DNA of 64,000 nt from Rotaria sp. Silwood1 (GCA_905250075.1 CAJNOP010000343.1:108100-172099); one strand, 5' to 3'. Positions 47,330 through 60,254 are shown, counted from the stretch's first letter. Translations and numbers: made by a program. Notes: generated from the letters alone by a model not told the origin.

Positions 47330-50300
47330 TATTATGATAGAAAATAAACATCCAAAATTAGGCATTCGTATTATCATATAATTTCTAAAAATTCAAGAGT
47401 TTCTGCATTAGTTTAAAAATTAAACAAATAGAGTCAGTTTATAATAAATGGTCGTAATATTTGTTTTATATATCAAAAATGCATTTTAATGACTATGTTT
47501 TCATTATTCACCAGAAACCATACATGATAATGGTCAAAATGATTGAGTAATGGAAAAATGGTCATTAAAATGACCATTTTTTCATTATTCACTTGACAGG
47601 GTATGCCAAAAGTTTTATTAGATGTCGATAGTATAGTTAATGAAAAGTATGTATTTCTAATTGGCTGTGTATAAAAGTATGACCCTTGCTCATCTTTTGT
47701 CATCCATTGTGATCAATCTTTTTAACAGTTTCTGATCTGTCAATTCCACTTTCAACATTTTTTTCTTTTCCAATTAGAAAAAAATAAAATTGAAAATGAA
47801 AGAATGTTGTAATGGAAGAATTTACTAGATCTGAAAAACTCAGTTCGTAATGATGTTGACACTAAATGAATTCAATGCTGCAAAAGATCATTCAGCCAAT
47901 AAAAAAGACTATAAGATAATGAAGAAATAAATTATAGTTTTGGTTGATATTGTATTGTCGATGCAAACTAATTATTCTAAATATTTCTGTATAAATAGAA
48001 AATTGTATTGTACGGCGCACAAATATCTTTATAGTTCGTGCTATATATCTTCCCAATAAATAGGGCTAGCGCTATGAAAATTTAGAGTTCTCTTTGTATA
48101 ATTTCAACATATTATACGTCCTACTTTGAGGGTTTGAGTGTGAGTGTTCTTCTTCTTTCAGACACATCCACAACTAATCACACTCACACTCATCTACGCC
48201 CACACACCTAATCATCAAATTGGAAATGTCGTTTATTGAAACTTAGGCTCTCACGAAGTACACAGTCAGCCTTTCCGAGAGTGCAAACTGGCTGTGAAAA
48301 GAAAAAAAACTTGAACAAAATACAGAATATATTGGCATCTTGGTTAATTCAATAATTACCATGCAGGCTTCATCAATTGCTTAGTTCATTGCTTGATAAA
48401 AGTCCAACTTCGAATAAAGTACTAGGTTTTCGTAAACAAAATCAACAGCCAATATACTTCAATTGTAGATTTTTCTAATATTGTTCAATTAGATCCATTT
48501 TCAATCAAAGTTCATAGCTCTGAATTTTGATTTTCAATGTATGTTGTTGTTAGCATACATGACAATGTTGATTATGAGCAACAGAAAGCTTGATCTTTAT
48601 GCTCGCACATACACTCACACCAATATCCTCATTGCACTCATTTATTGGAATGTGGTAAAAATTTATAATCAATAACATCATAAGAGAAATAATACTTGAG
48701 AATTTTGATGTTTGACAAAACAAAATCAGATAAATCGTATTAACTATTGAATCGAAGGAAAATCAATTTCAAACAGTTAGATCAGTTATTAGTTTTGTTG
48801 CATTGTGTATTTTAGTACACAGCTAAAATTGTATCTCTCTAGTGGCGCGCGTGTCCCTTGATATAGTCGATGGTGCACTTGGATTTGTGTGTTGATGCAG
48901 AATGTGATTGAACCAAATAAATACTCTGTTTTTATCTATTGCTGAGATAAAACTTTCGAAACGTTCACATAAGAAAGATTCCTGAGTGTTATTTTTCAAC
49001 TTTAAAGATAAACTTCACTTGCTAAAGGTTTTTTTTTAGTCGCTTAATATACATAGTAGTTTTATCGATTGAAATTATTTATTAAAAATTCATTGAGATA
49101 GATTAATTGAAAAGAAACTGATCTTCAATGTTGAACAATAAGATTTGGGATGGTGATCCACGCTAAGTACTAGTTTGCACACAGAATATTCATTACTAAT
49201 GTAAAGTACAATATTTTATTTTGATAGTGACAATAGTCATTGAGTTGGTTTTTTATTCGCAATAAATATAAATATCGAGAAAACTATTAACTATAGAATT
49301 CAAAACAAAGATATTAATTTCAATACTTGAAAGTAAAACATGAAGATAATTATTATTGGTCTGATTTAAGAAGACAGAAAAAAAGAAGTGGAACTTATTT
49401 TGTCGCTGTGTTCTCTCTTATTTGTTATCTAATTTATTTCAGTGAAAGAAAAATTCTTAATCTTTATAATTTTTTATTCATAACTCTTTTCTCCATCTTT
49501 TCGAAACTGTCATTGATGATCATCATTTTTTTTAATTTTTTCTAAAGTAAAGATCTGAGTACAAGTTCTGAAACACTTGAGAGTGAATTTTATTTTTTAT
49601 GAATGACAGTGTAGTCAGAAAATATAAAGTATGTTTTTGATATTATTATCCAAAAAGGTTTGCTCAGAGGAAAAAACTTTAGTACATTTTTAGTATCCAA
49701 TAACTTGTTCTGTAATTCAACAAAAGCTGTGAACTGTTTCAGATACAGATCGATATAGAATTAGACAGACTACATTTCGATAAAAAGTATCTACACAATA
49801 GACAGTATTTAGCACAATACTAATTGTTAATAATTCAAAAATGTTTCGAAAATATTTCGTTTTCCTTTTCAACGTCTATTTATTGATAAGAACGAGTATA
49901 AAAAATAAAACAAAACCGCATTTCGTTATTACTGAGAAATAAATAATTTTTATAAGATCTTTCTTTTTCGATGGATCACAGTTTTAAGTGAACATTAGTA
50001 TTCATTATTTGTGAAAACTTGAACTATGAAATGAAACTTTAAATTTGAAGAATTAATGTTTTTTGAAGAATAGAATCCATTTTCTCACACAAAATCTTCC
50101 TACTCTTTGTGCAATGCACTGCTCAAATGACATAGCATTTTTTGTTTTAACACATACTTCGAATCATATTTCCATGTGTGTTTTCTTCTTATTATGATTT
50201 GATATTTGCAAAGCACTACAGTAAGTTCCAAATTGCAATTTTTATAAAGAACATGAGTGAAGATAAGAGACACACTCATATACAACACCTACTCACCATC

Positions 50301-50430
50301 ACGCTAGATAATATTCGATATATTGTTGCTTGCTCGCATTCTGCAGCTCTTTTTCGTTCTACACTTTTATTTTCTTGAGTTGATTCATACCAACAATATA
50401 CTCTTGCTATCTTCATCAAGCAAAAGTTAA
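47330..50430. other. Gene-poor region with one telomere-like foldback
   Basis: At 48128-48209, GAGGGTTTGAGTGTGAGTG is followed by CACTCACACTCATC and CGCCCACACACC. A C-rich fragment (CTCGCACATACACTCACACC) lies near 48601. Short ORFs (47473-47703, 49327-49545, 50100-50288, 50178-50378) show no domains. Confidence 0.4.
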
Positions 50431-50435
50431 GTTAA

Positions 50436-51603
50436 ATGCCTGTATCATTCTTGTTACTTGTCTTGATTTTTGAAATAACCGCAAAAAGCGTTCACGGATG
50501 GGGTATCGAAGGACATGCACTTGTTGTTCATCTAGCCGAGAGTCAATTGACTATAGATGCATCCGAGTGGATCAAACCTCTTCTACCTTGGTTCGTATCT
50601 GGTAATTTAACGGCTGTAGCTTCGTGGCCAGATGACATCATTCACGAAAACTCTAATCATTTTGACTACCGAAATTGGAATTGGTCTCGACCATTGCACT
50701 ACATTGATTTGCCAGACTGGAATTGTAATTACGATCGAGAAAGAGATTGTAAGAATGATAGTTGCATTGACGGTGCACTAAGAAATTATTCACAACGTGT
50801 TATCGCTGCTGACCTAGACCGTGTACAACATCAAGAAGCACTCATGTTTCTTGTTCATTTTGCTGGTGATGTCCATCAACCATTGCATGTTAGCTTTGAA
50901 GGAGATTTGGGTGGGAATAAAGTGAAGGGTAAGGACAAACTATGACGCCGAGTAATAATTGTTTGAATTCATCTTTTTGTCTGTAGGATTTTTCATGAAT
51001 AGTACACGCGAGACAAATCTCCATTCTCTTTGGGATTCTGGTCTTATTCACATTCGTATGTCGCGTGATTTTAAATCGAACATAACCATATACTACGAAT
51101 ATCTTTATGATCTTATGCGCAATCAAACACCAACAAATGACGACGGTGATTTCAAACAGTGGATTGCAGAAAGTGTGAAACTGGTCTGTGAACAAGTTTA
51201 TATAGATGAGAAGAACATAACCATGAATGCTTCGGCCACTTTCCACTTGGGCAATGTTTACTATGAGAAGAATATCCCGGTTATTGAAAAACGGATTATT
51301 CAAGGAGGTCAAAGATTAGGTACTCTTCTCAACATGTTAGCTGCAAAGCGTCCGAAACCGTCAACATCATCATCATCATCATCAATAAGATCCACATCCA
51401 CATCATCAACAACGTTCATAGCATCGACAACATCCACAACTATGCCATCATCATCATCTAGAAAGCTGTACTGGAGCACCACCACACTTATTGTTATACT
51501 TAGCATAGAATTCGTCATTGTCATTGCTTTTGTAGGAATTCGAATGTTTATGCGGCGGAAACAACCAGTAACATTGTCATTTTCTACACGTTTCACGAAA
51601 TAA
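50436..51603 (+). CDS. S1/P1-type nuclease with C-terminal membrane anchor (two exons, 369 aa)
   Basis: A zinc-dependent nuclease of the S1/P1 family, which cleaves single-stranded DNA and RNA, often also with 3'-nucleotidase activity. Exons 50436-50928 and 50987-51603, intron GT-AG, phase 1. The signal peptide (residues 1-21) ends just before W22, which would be the N-terminal Trp that binds zinc in mature P1. The other ligands are all visible: H27, D66 (WPDD), H88 (LHYIDL), H141/D145/H151 (VHFAGDVHQPLH), and H177/D181 (NLHSLWD). A Ser/Thr-rich stalk (about residues 285-325) and a hydrophobic segment (TLIVILSIEFVIVIAFVGI) with a basic tail predict attachment at the cell surface or in an endolysosomal membrane. 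Polyadenylation signal at 51705. It is tail-to-tail with the NHL gene, with a telomere-like array between them. Confidence 0.95.
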
Positions 51604-51873
51604 AGAAAACGCTTTCATTCTATATGCTTCCGATGGTGATAACCTCACTATTCCACCCCATTATAATTACACGTCAATAACTTTATTGTCGTGTCATTGG
51701 TCCTAATAAAAGAAGATTATTTTTCGAGGTGTTGTGACGGCAACATAGACATACCAATAAAATGGTCATGCTTGACATGAATGGCTTCAAAGAATAGATT
51801 TCTTTTCTTGAAGAGATAGTCGCTAGAAAGGAAAGAAATTCAACTTTCTGTCTCGTTCTTTGTCACTATATAG

Positions 51874-52053
51874 GGGATGAGAGTGTGAGGGTGTGGGTTT
51901 GGGGTCTGTAGGTGTGGGTATAGATGTGGGGTGTGAGTGTGCATGGGAGCGTTCTCTTCACACACCCACACCCACACCCACACCCACACTCACACACCCA
52001 TACCCATACCCACACCCACACCCATCCACACTCACACCCACACACCCACACCC
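51874..52053. repeat. Largest internal telomere-like foldback
   Basis: A G-rich half (51874-51945: repeated GTGTGGG, GTGAGGG, GTAGGTGTGGG), a spacer of about 14 bases, then a near-perfect (CCCACA)n half (51960-52053). A further C-rich tract, degenerate (CCCACACTTACACTC, CACACCAACACG), lies at 52310-52395. It sits between the convergent nuclease and NHL genes. Confidence 0.85.
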
Positions 52054-52569
52054 ATGTTGGATGGACTACACCATTCTATATTATTTTAATATAGATGTGC
52101 AAATACGAATACAAATTGTGTCAGCTCTCCCCAATGTATAGCGCTACATACGGCCATTACATTGTATTACAAATAGTTACATGCCATTACATGGCGCTCC
52201 ATTGAAGTGCATGATGTTAAGTCGGTATCTAAAAGATTAGTCGATACAATCTGTAATTGTATTTGCGCATCCCTCCGGTTTGGATGTTGTTCTTTTCTTT
52301 TCCCTTATACCCACACTTACACTCAAACGTACTGACACGTATAGGCTCACGCACATTCATGTGAACACCTATCCACACCAACACGTACATCCTTGTGCAG
52401 AAGATACCAATTAGATGAAGACTATTGGGAGTGTTTTTTCGATCAAGAAATATTAGATAATGTTCGGAAATACAATTAGAGAAGTTTCAATATGACGCTA
52501 GAAGGTTGTCAGACGGATCATATGGATTTTGCAGAAAGTTTCATGATTATTGCTGATGTTAGACAAGGA

Positions 52570-53489
52570 TCAGCTTCTTTTAATTGCAAACCGCTGAACT
52601 CGATTGTTACCTGAGTCCGTCACATATAAATTACCGTGCCGATCGAATGACAAATCTACTGGAAAGCTCAACTGGCTTGCGTTAGCTCCTCGACCATTGT
52701 TCCCAACAACAATATCCACTTGAGTCGCATTTTTGCGCCAACGCACTACTCGGTGATTCTGAAAATCTGCTACATAGACTGTGCCCAATAGATCGACAAG
52801 CACTCCTTGAGGATAGGATAATTGGCTCGCATGATCTCCTTTATCTCGACCACCTGCTACGACAATCCCTTCTTTCGCTCCCTTAACCCACTTCATTACA
52901 CGATGATTGTGTTGGTCCGAAACGTAAACAGAATGATCTCGGTCGACAAAGACGTAAGATGGCCAATTAAGTTGATTGAGACGATCACCTTGTCCATTGC
53001 CACCCGCCACTACTTCTCCAGTAGTTTCTCCTATTCGATATTGCCTAACTTCATGCTTCACAAAGTCAGTGACATAGAGAAGTTTTTCATTGTCCATTGT
53101 CAATCCACAACATCCGATATTTCCAATGAGCACTTCTCCATACCTTCCACTTCCACGATACCATCGGATCACTCGTCGATTGACTGAGTCACAAATGATG
53201 AGACTATCTGTCTCTTTGTCGACATGAACATCCGATGGTTCATTCAATTGATCAGTTTGTTTTCCTTTGAAATAACTACCGAAGATCCGTTGACCACAGG
53301 TTGCACCAGACTTCCATTCCACAATACGGTGATTATTGCGCTCAGCGATCAATGTAGTTGCATCATCATAATCCACATAGAGACCGAACGGTCCGCGCAG
53401 TTGGTCGAGCGCAACACCTTCACCGCGGCCTCCAGCGATGGTGCTAGCATTCTGTTCCCAGCTGGCATTTGAGGGAATGTTTAGGAGAT
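52570..53489 (-). CDS. NHL-repeat beta-propeller protein, 5' end unresolved
   Basis: The main exon starts after a CAG acceptor at 53490 and runs to the stop at 52570 (about 306 codons). It begins LLNIPSNASWEQNASTIAGGRGEG. NHL-type blades recur about every 50 residues: NNHRIVEW, VNRRVIRWYRG, HNHRVMKWVKGA, FQNHRVVRWRKNA and GNNRVQRF, each preceded by DxxGxxYVxD-type strands and a G-rich AGGNGQG or VGNNGRG turn. This makes a roughly six-bladed propeller. Such secreted or membrane-bound NHL proteins are much expanded in bdelloids; partners are unknown. A signal-like sequence (MKKKILVMVLSAT, ATG at 53554) lies just upstream, but its frame does not join the exon through a canonical intron, so the first exon may be farther upstream or carry a 1-2 base indel. 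Confidence 0.9.
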
Positions 53490-54139
53490 CTGCAATTGAG
53501 AAAAAATAAATGAAAGGTTGCAGATAACACCATAACTAATATTTTCTTCTTCATGGTTTTGATATTATGATCCTATCAATTTGCACAATATCCACACTTT
53601 GCTGATGATCTATATATTACAAAAATCTCGTTCTGCCTTTGGCTGAGTTGGGTTTTCTGTCAACTTCGTCACATGATTAAGAGAAATTTTGTTCTCGCAA
53701 TTGATCTGTCTCTGCGATAGAAGCTTCAAATTTCGCTCTATATATTGAACACTCATTACTAATGGTATTTCATAAATGAAATAAAAACAAGAACATAGGA
53801 CTATCGTCACTGCAACAACTGCTTGAAGTTTTCAGATTGGTAAAATATTCTTTTTCTAATTTCGTTTTTCTACACAAATTGATTGATTTTTGAACGAAAA
53901 CTTTTGATCAACCGACTTTAGGTAGTAGATGAACTTAGTACACAATATGGGATTATGCCAATTAATCGCACACGCAGGACTTAAGTTACAAACATTGCAA
54001 ATAATTTAACCAAGATGCCATAGAATATACTGTATTGATCGAAAATTAACGATAAGAGTATCACACTCAACTAAGTCTCCATCTATAGATACAAGTACGT
54101 ACTAGTGAATGTCAGTGATGGGATTGGTTCGCGTTTTTT

Positions 54140-54205
54140 TAGAACCGAATCGAACTAAATCGACCGATGTTTTGAAAATTTTGAACCGAACCTAACCGAA
54201 CCGAT
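54140..54205. repeat. GAACCG-word island
   Basis: AGAACCGAATCGAAC, GAACCGAACC, TAACCGAACCGATTC. The same word recurs, mixed in both orientations, at 57405-57540 (AACCGAATCGAGCCG, TCGGTTTGAAAACG). Confidence 0.6.
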
Positions 54206-54369
54206 TCAAAAATCCAAAAGCTGTTAGCACAATCCCTTGCGGGATTAAAAGTGTGAAACACGATGGACCTATTGTTACGGATTAAATGGACAACGTTTTC
54301 TTCCATTTGTTTACGATAGATTTGTGGCTGACTCTTTATTTGGTGCTTCAAATCTACAGTTTCTCTGTT

Positions 54370-54560
54370 GCGGTCCATGATGGTGTTTGGGAGTTCTCTG
54401 TCATGATCTGTGATGGTCTTTGTGGGTTCTCTGTCACGGTCTGTGATGGTCTTTGTGGATTCTCCGTCACGGTCTGTGATGGTCTCTGGAGATTCACTGT
54501 CACGGTCTGTGATGGCTTCTGGGAGTTCTCTGTCACGGTCTGTGAGGGGAGGGGGTTGGT
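54370..54560 (+). repeat. Minisatellite, TCTGTCACGGTCTGTGATGG unit (about 33 bp period), left copy
   Basis: Five to six units, each the 20-base core plus a variable TCTTTGTGGGTTC-like linker. Open frames in several phases are created by the repeat. The inverted copy at 57850-58110 is more diverged. Confidence 0.8.
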
Positions 54561-54696
54561 GCAAATTTCTGCTCCTAAACACTTCAATACTCATTTGAGA
54601 TCGTGTTTCACAAAAGATAAAGAATGTCTAAAAGGTTTACTTTTTTCTGATAATATTCTCTTTGAAAGCTTTATTGAAGGAAGGCTTAAAATGTCA

Positions 54697-54775
54697 TGGG
54701 TGTGGGTGTGAAGTGTGGGGTGTGGGCGTGGTAGTGTGGGTTTTTTTCTTCTATACGGACATCCACACCCACCCT
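54697..54775. repeat. Telomere-like foldback
   Basis: GGGTGTGGGTGTGAAG, GTGTGGGGTGTGGGCGTGG and GTGTGGG, then a T-rich spacer of about 25 bases, then CATCCACACCCACCC. Confidence 0.75.
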
Positions 54776-55899
54776 ATAGTGGAGTAGAAATTTCGGGAAG
54801 ACATCTATTATAGGAAATCGAATAGGATGGTATAAGATACGTGTTTCGAATCACACAAATAGCACTTTTTTTCTCTATTTTGTTTATTTTCATCATATTG
54901 TCTTGAATGATTCACATATGCTACTTATACACATCCTTATCATCGTCTGTGAGGTATCTAAGAGCGATAATATTCTTTTTCCTATCTGCTTTTTTCTTGC
55001 AAATTTATTTGATTCTTAGTGCTTATGTCGTGCATAATAAGACATCGTTTATTTTATTATTTGTTTCGTTAATGCACGAGCAGCTATTGAAAACATTAAT
55101 CAACATCTAAAAACTTATGCAATTTTGGGTAGTGTTTACAGAGGAGCTGTTGATGATCTCCATAAAATTACGAAAGTAGTGCAGATTGTTGCTGCATTAT
55201 GTAATTTGAATATGACTAAGCATCCTATCCGTAAATATAGCCCATAATAAGTTAGCTATATTTCTTCATGAACTATTTGATAATAAAACTTTGTTGCTGA
55301 AACTTTATTCTCTTTTAATTTTCTGCCTAAGAATTGATGTATGTTCATGAATTGAATGGGTGACACCATAAAAAAATAATTATTAAGACACACTTGCTAA
55401 CTTTTTATTTTAGAAGGATAGTAGACGTGAAACTATAATTGATCATTAGCATCATACATATATTATAATTGGTAAAAAAAATCACACTTTCATAATAGCT
55501 AATTGAAGCTACATATAAAAACAAGAATCGAAATACCATACCGTTGGTAACGCCCATATAGGACGATATGTTTTTTGAGCACCACAAAATAAGACAAGTG
55601 AGCACCAAATTAGTTATATGTGAAATGAGCACCAAAAAATAAGACAATTGAGCACTAAATTTATTATATGTGAAATGAGCACAAAAAAATAAGACATTTG
55701 AGCACCAAATGAAAAAAAACAATGTAAAAAAAGATGAGTTATATTTTGAACAGATAGAAAGTATAGTATTCAAGTATAAAATCATTCAATTGTGATAAGG
55801 TCAACTCGAACTGACGATTCTCATGACGATTTACTGATCAAGGGACACAGGCTGTGAGTATGTATTGGTGTGGCTATAGAGTAATGAGATCTACCCCAA

Positions 55900-56690
55900 G
55901 AGAATGTACTGAGTTAAGGGTACCCGAAAAAGTACCCTGTTATCAGTATGTCACAGGAACTTTTGGGTACCAAAGTACTTGGAAGTACTTTCAGGTACCT
56001 AAGTGGTACTTTGACAAGTACCCTGCTACAAAATGTGTAGTAACTGGGTACTTAAAGGTACTGATCAGATACTCAATTGGGTACTATTGTATAGTATTTC
56101 TAGGTACCCTGTTTCAAAAATTTCAGTATGTTCAGGATCGAACCTGACTTTTAATTTTTTTAATTTTTGTTTCTCTCAAAGCAATTTACTACATTTTTTT
56201 TCGATTTTATTCAATTTAATTTTTTCAATTCCGAAAACTTAGCAGGTACAATGCCGAGATCTGACCCGACTTCAGTTGGTCAGGTATCCATCGGACCCCT
56301 TCAGAGTGGTCTGCTCTTAATCTACGATCAAGACCGGCATGTTCTCGACTAAGAAATAATCTAGAAAAAATTAGTATGAAAATAGATTAATTTCTTATGT
56401 CTTACCCAGTTGTTTATATGGAGCCGTGTATGAAAAAGAAAACGGTGAATGAATAGTCGCTACACAGAACGCGACAAATATAGGGTACCCTGTATAGCTT
56501 TCCTCAGTAAAATTACAGATGCGAGTACCCATACAAGTACTTGTTCAGTAAGCATACTTTTATGGGAACCACACACAGTACCTACATCAGTATAATTACT
56601 GAGAATTTTTGAAGTACCCATATTGGGTACCCTGCTAAGGCTTTCTCAGTACATGGGTACCCTGAACTCAGTACTTTCTCTAGGGTACGT
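55900..56690. repeat. GGTACC-word island
   Basis: GGGTACC, AAGTACCCTG, GGTACTT, GTACCCTG and AGTACTT recur more than twenty times in both orientations (for example GGGTACCCGAAAAAGTACCC at 55919). The word is palindromic. A less repetitive interval (56150-56450) splits the island. It is the centre of the 4 kb inverted structure. Confidence 0.7.
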
Positions 56691-56698
56691 CTTAACCT

Positions 56699-56775
56699 TC
56701 ACTCACACCCACCTAGACCCAAGATACTATTTTGTAGGTGTGAGAGTGAGGGTGAAAGTTGGAGTGTGGGTTAGG
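56699..56775. repeat. Telomere-like pair in the opposite order (C-rich then G-rich)
   Basis: ACTCACACCCACCTAGACCC followed by GTAGGTGTGAGAGTGAGGG and GGAGTGTGGGTTAGG. Unlike the other foldbacks, the C-rich tract comes first. Confidence 0.65.
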
Positions 56776-58269
56776 ACGTAGATCTCATTACTCTATAGCC
56801 ACACCAATACATACACTCAGCCTGTGCCCCTTGATCAGTAAATCGTCAACTCGAGTTGATCTTATCACAATTGAATGATTTTATATGTGTATACTATAAT
56901 TTCTATCTGTTTAAGACATAAGTCATCTTTTTTACATTGTTTTTTTTTCAATCGGTGCTCATTTATCTTATTTTTTGGTGCTCTTTTCACACTTAACTAA
57001 TTTAGTGCTCATTTGTCTTATTTTTTTGGTGCTCTTTTCACATATAACTAATTATGTGCTCAATTGTCTTTTTTTCTGGTGCTCAAAAGACATTTTTTTC
57101 GCCCACATATGTAGTTTCATACATCAAAAAGAAATATTTAGATGAAATACAAGGAGAGAGATAAATAAGTCCGCTACTCTAGCGTAGACTATTTTATTTA
57201 AAGAAGATGACGTCAAACATGTTCTGTTAATGGAATGTCCTTACATTTAGAAGAGAAGAAGAATGATAATTTATTGAAAATATCACGGTGGATAGGATCG
57301 CAAAAAACAAAAAAGAGACAGAAATAAGAAGAGAAAAGAATAAGAAATAAAAATGCACGTATATTAGAGCTCTGTAACAAAGTTAAATAGATTTAAAACT
57401 ATATTCGGCTGGAAATCGGTTTCAAATATTTGCAACTGAACCGAATCGAGCCGAAAACAATTTCCAATCCGACCGAGTTTTTGAAAATTTTGAATCGAGC
57501 CGATTTCGTTTCGGTTTGAAAACGAACTGGTCCCATCATTGGTGAATGCAAGACCTTAATTTTAAATAGAAAATACACTCGAAACGGAAAGGATCGTCAG
57601 TTTTTAGCTTGATTTACTCGAAATTAGTATAATGATATTTAGACGAAATATAACCTAAATGTATATACCATTCTACAAGATTTTCATGCACAAACAAGCA
57701 ACTCATCGAGCTCATATTCTCAAGACTAGCATAGTATAATTTATCATCAAAGTATTTAGAACTGATGCATGTAGATATTTTTGTGAAACACGAACTGAAA
57801 GGAGTATTGAAGTATATAAGGTAGAAAATTTGCAGGGCCCCCTCCCCCCATAGATCGTGACAGACTCCTCAAATTACCATCACAGACCGTGATAGACTTT
57901 CAAAAGAGCATCACAGATTGTGACAGACTTCTAAAAAAAAACATCACAAACAGTGACAGACTCTCAAAAAGAGCATGACTAACAGTGACAAACTCTCAGG
58001 AAGAGCATCACAAATCGTGACAGACACCGAAAAATGGCATCACAGACTGTAACAGACTGATAAAAACAGCGTCACACATGGTGTCAGATTGATAGAGACG
58101 GAGTAGAGACTGGCACAAACTGATTAAGAAACTTGTTGTAAAGCGTCAGATAAATGACTGGCAACAAGTGTATCGTACGAAATGGAAAAATACAACTTTT
58201 ATTGAATTAGAAACATCAGTTCCATCGTTTTTCACATTTTTAATCCCGCAAGGGATTACACTAACAAAT

Positions 58270-60250
58270 TTTTTTTATATGCTTTTGAATTTCATTCTGC
58301 CAACTGTCAGACTCATTCTACTAACTACTTATTTTCAAGTTATACAATACAGTATTCAGTTCTGAACAAAAATAGTGTAACATTTAAACGGAATAATGGC
58401 AATATCTAGTTTGTTTGAAATGAAAAAGCTTTATTCTTGTAGATCAGCGGAAGCGTCTTTTACAATGTTTCCGGAATTTTTACTTCGAATTTTCACTTTC
58501 AAATATTTCTTCTAAAAGCCTGAAGCTTATGTATCAAGATGTGCAGAGCATTATACAGAACACTAGCGATTTTTATTTGCAACAAAACTGTAATATATTA
58601 TGTTTTGAAACTCATTGCCAAAAAGGATCCATTTCTTGAGGAAAAAGTGGACAAATTTTGACGCCCAAAATTCTGTCTTGAATCAACTTTGAATCGGAAC
58701 TTTGAACTCTATTAAATGTTCAGAAAGAAGAGAACGAGAATGTTCCATTCTTTGAGACTAGCAGTAACGAATCATTCTAAATCTAATGATAGTTGAGGCA
58801 ATCACTTTACTCAATATAGTACTTCTCCATTCATTAAAATTATGTTTAGCAGTGAAAAAACTTACATTCAAAGAAGATCAATCTAGCTTGCGGTATTCCA
58901 CATCAAACGCTAGCATTCTCACTTCGAAATCGATAATTGTGAAAAGTGAGCTGTGAGATAACTTTGTTCAAGTTTATACAAACAAGATTTCTGTCTACTA
59001 TGCGAAGTGTTCCGAATGGTATATTATTATAAAAAGGAACATCTACTGCCTCAGCAACGAAGGACTTCCAAACGTCACTTTCACTTTTGTTTAACCTTCT
59101 GGCTGAGACAGCACTATCAAATTGCTTCTTACCTGAGAAGATGATGAAGAACTCAACTGGACAATGTAAAAAGAATCTCACTTCGTTTACTACACTCTAT
59201 TGATCTTGATATGAAGCAAGTTCATAAAATTGAAGATAAAATTTTGCTTCAGTAGAGTAGAAAAGAATCAGAAAAATCAGCTATGCTTCTGATTATTCGG
59301 GTTTTCTTGTATTCTAAGAGTATTGATGCTTATCAATGAGTATGTCAGTGCTCTGTGCAACCATAGAATTCAAAACATCGACTAGTCAACACTTCACTAC
59401 GACTTTTCAATGTCTACATGTGCACCTCTTTGATTTATATTCGATTTTTAAACAAAGGAGGATCATATAAATATTCATTATGATATTGTTACTACTCATT
59501 TTAATTATCCAAGTGATGATTAATGTATCAGCTATTTTGATTCTGAGAGCATTTTACCAACTTCAGACTTATTTTCAACTCTATAGATCAAACTTTCGTT
59601 GGCTCATTTTTCAATAGAAAAGATTCGCATTAATGTTTGAAATAGAAATTAGTCAACTCGATGTTATACTCTTGAAAAGAGGCTATTGCTTTTCGCAAGA
59701 GCAGTATTTCTTAGCCGAAATCAGCAAAATGAATCTCAAACCAAAGAAATTCATGTCTCAAGAATAATGAACTTTCTGTTACCAAGATAGCTAACGCTTT
59801 ATAATGGAGTAGCTAGAGTAGAGTTGTGGTAATGATTATCCCAAAATCCTACGTTCATATTGATACTTACTCCTTCTATTCTCATATGTGCATGAACATA
59901 AATGCTCATATCATCCGCACCATCGATGATTTTTTTAAGTAATTGGTGAAAGCTGAACTTTTCTTGTCAACGAAAGAAGAGCCTAAGGAAGGTTAGATCT
60001 GGAAAATAGAAATCATCGCTGATCAAAATCGACTTTTGATTCAACAAGCTTCTGTCTCGTTGATCTCTTGAAATAATTTTTTCTGAGAGCGGAGTCTGAA
60101 TGCTCATCAACCATTTTTCTCTGCCAGGCTGACCACCACTGATGTTCGATTTTTGCCTCCTAAAATATCATTCTTTTATCAGGAAAACAGTTTCACATCG
60201 ATTTAGTAAATTCTTTTATAAAAATATCAATCTCATCCCTAGAACAATGT
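58270..60250. other. Gene-poor region, possible decayed sequence
   Basis: A 92-codon - strand frame (58903-59181) and several short open stretches on both strands at 59630-60160 have somewhat coding-like codons. None has a start, splice sites and domain together. No gene is called. Confidence 0.35.
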
Positions 60251-60254
60251 TTGA

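Larger units (their letters stand above)
54223..58266. mobile_element. Nested inverted-repeat structure of about 4 kb
   Basis: Outer arms: 54223-54573 and 57829-58266. Each reads, from the outside in, GTTAG/GTTAGTG, AATCCCTTGCGGGATTAAAA, TGTGAAA, ACGATGGA, an array of TCTGTCACGGTCTGTGATGG-type units, then GGGGAGGGGG and TGCAAATTT. Inner arms: 55563-55895 and 56777-57100, with TTTGAGCACC..AATAAGACA units, ATCATTCAATTGTGATAAG and GTAATGAGATCTAC. The centre (55900-56690) is a GGTACC-word island plus a telomere-like pair. No open frame resembles a transposase or reverse transcriptase; long frames here are repeat shadows. It may be a foldback or composite non-autonomous element, or an ancient palindrome with insertions. 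Confidence 0.8.

Noticed and set aside
51866-52141. Cys/Trp/Gly-rich and Pro/Thr-rich ORFs
   Set aside because: They are translations of the telomere-like repeat on the two strands.
54139-54711. Long ORFs in several frames with ITDRD or VCDGL repeats
   Set aside because: They arise from the 33 bp minisatellite, whose period keeps several frames open; no start context or homologue-like domain.
55405-55785. 126 aa hydrophobic - strand ORF
   Set aside because: It covers the inner arm of the inverted structure, and its content follows the GAGCACC/AATAAGACA repeat units.
59799-60159. Possible degraded gene on the - strand
   Set aside because: On careful reading the attractive peptide stretches fall in different frames; no single frame is open for more than about 50 codons.
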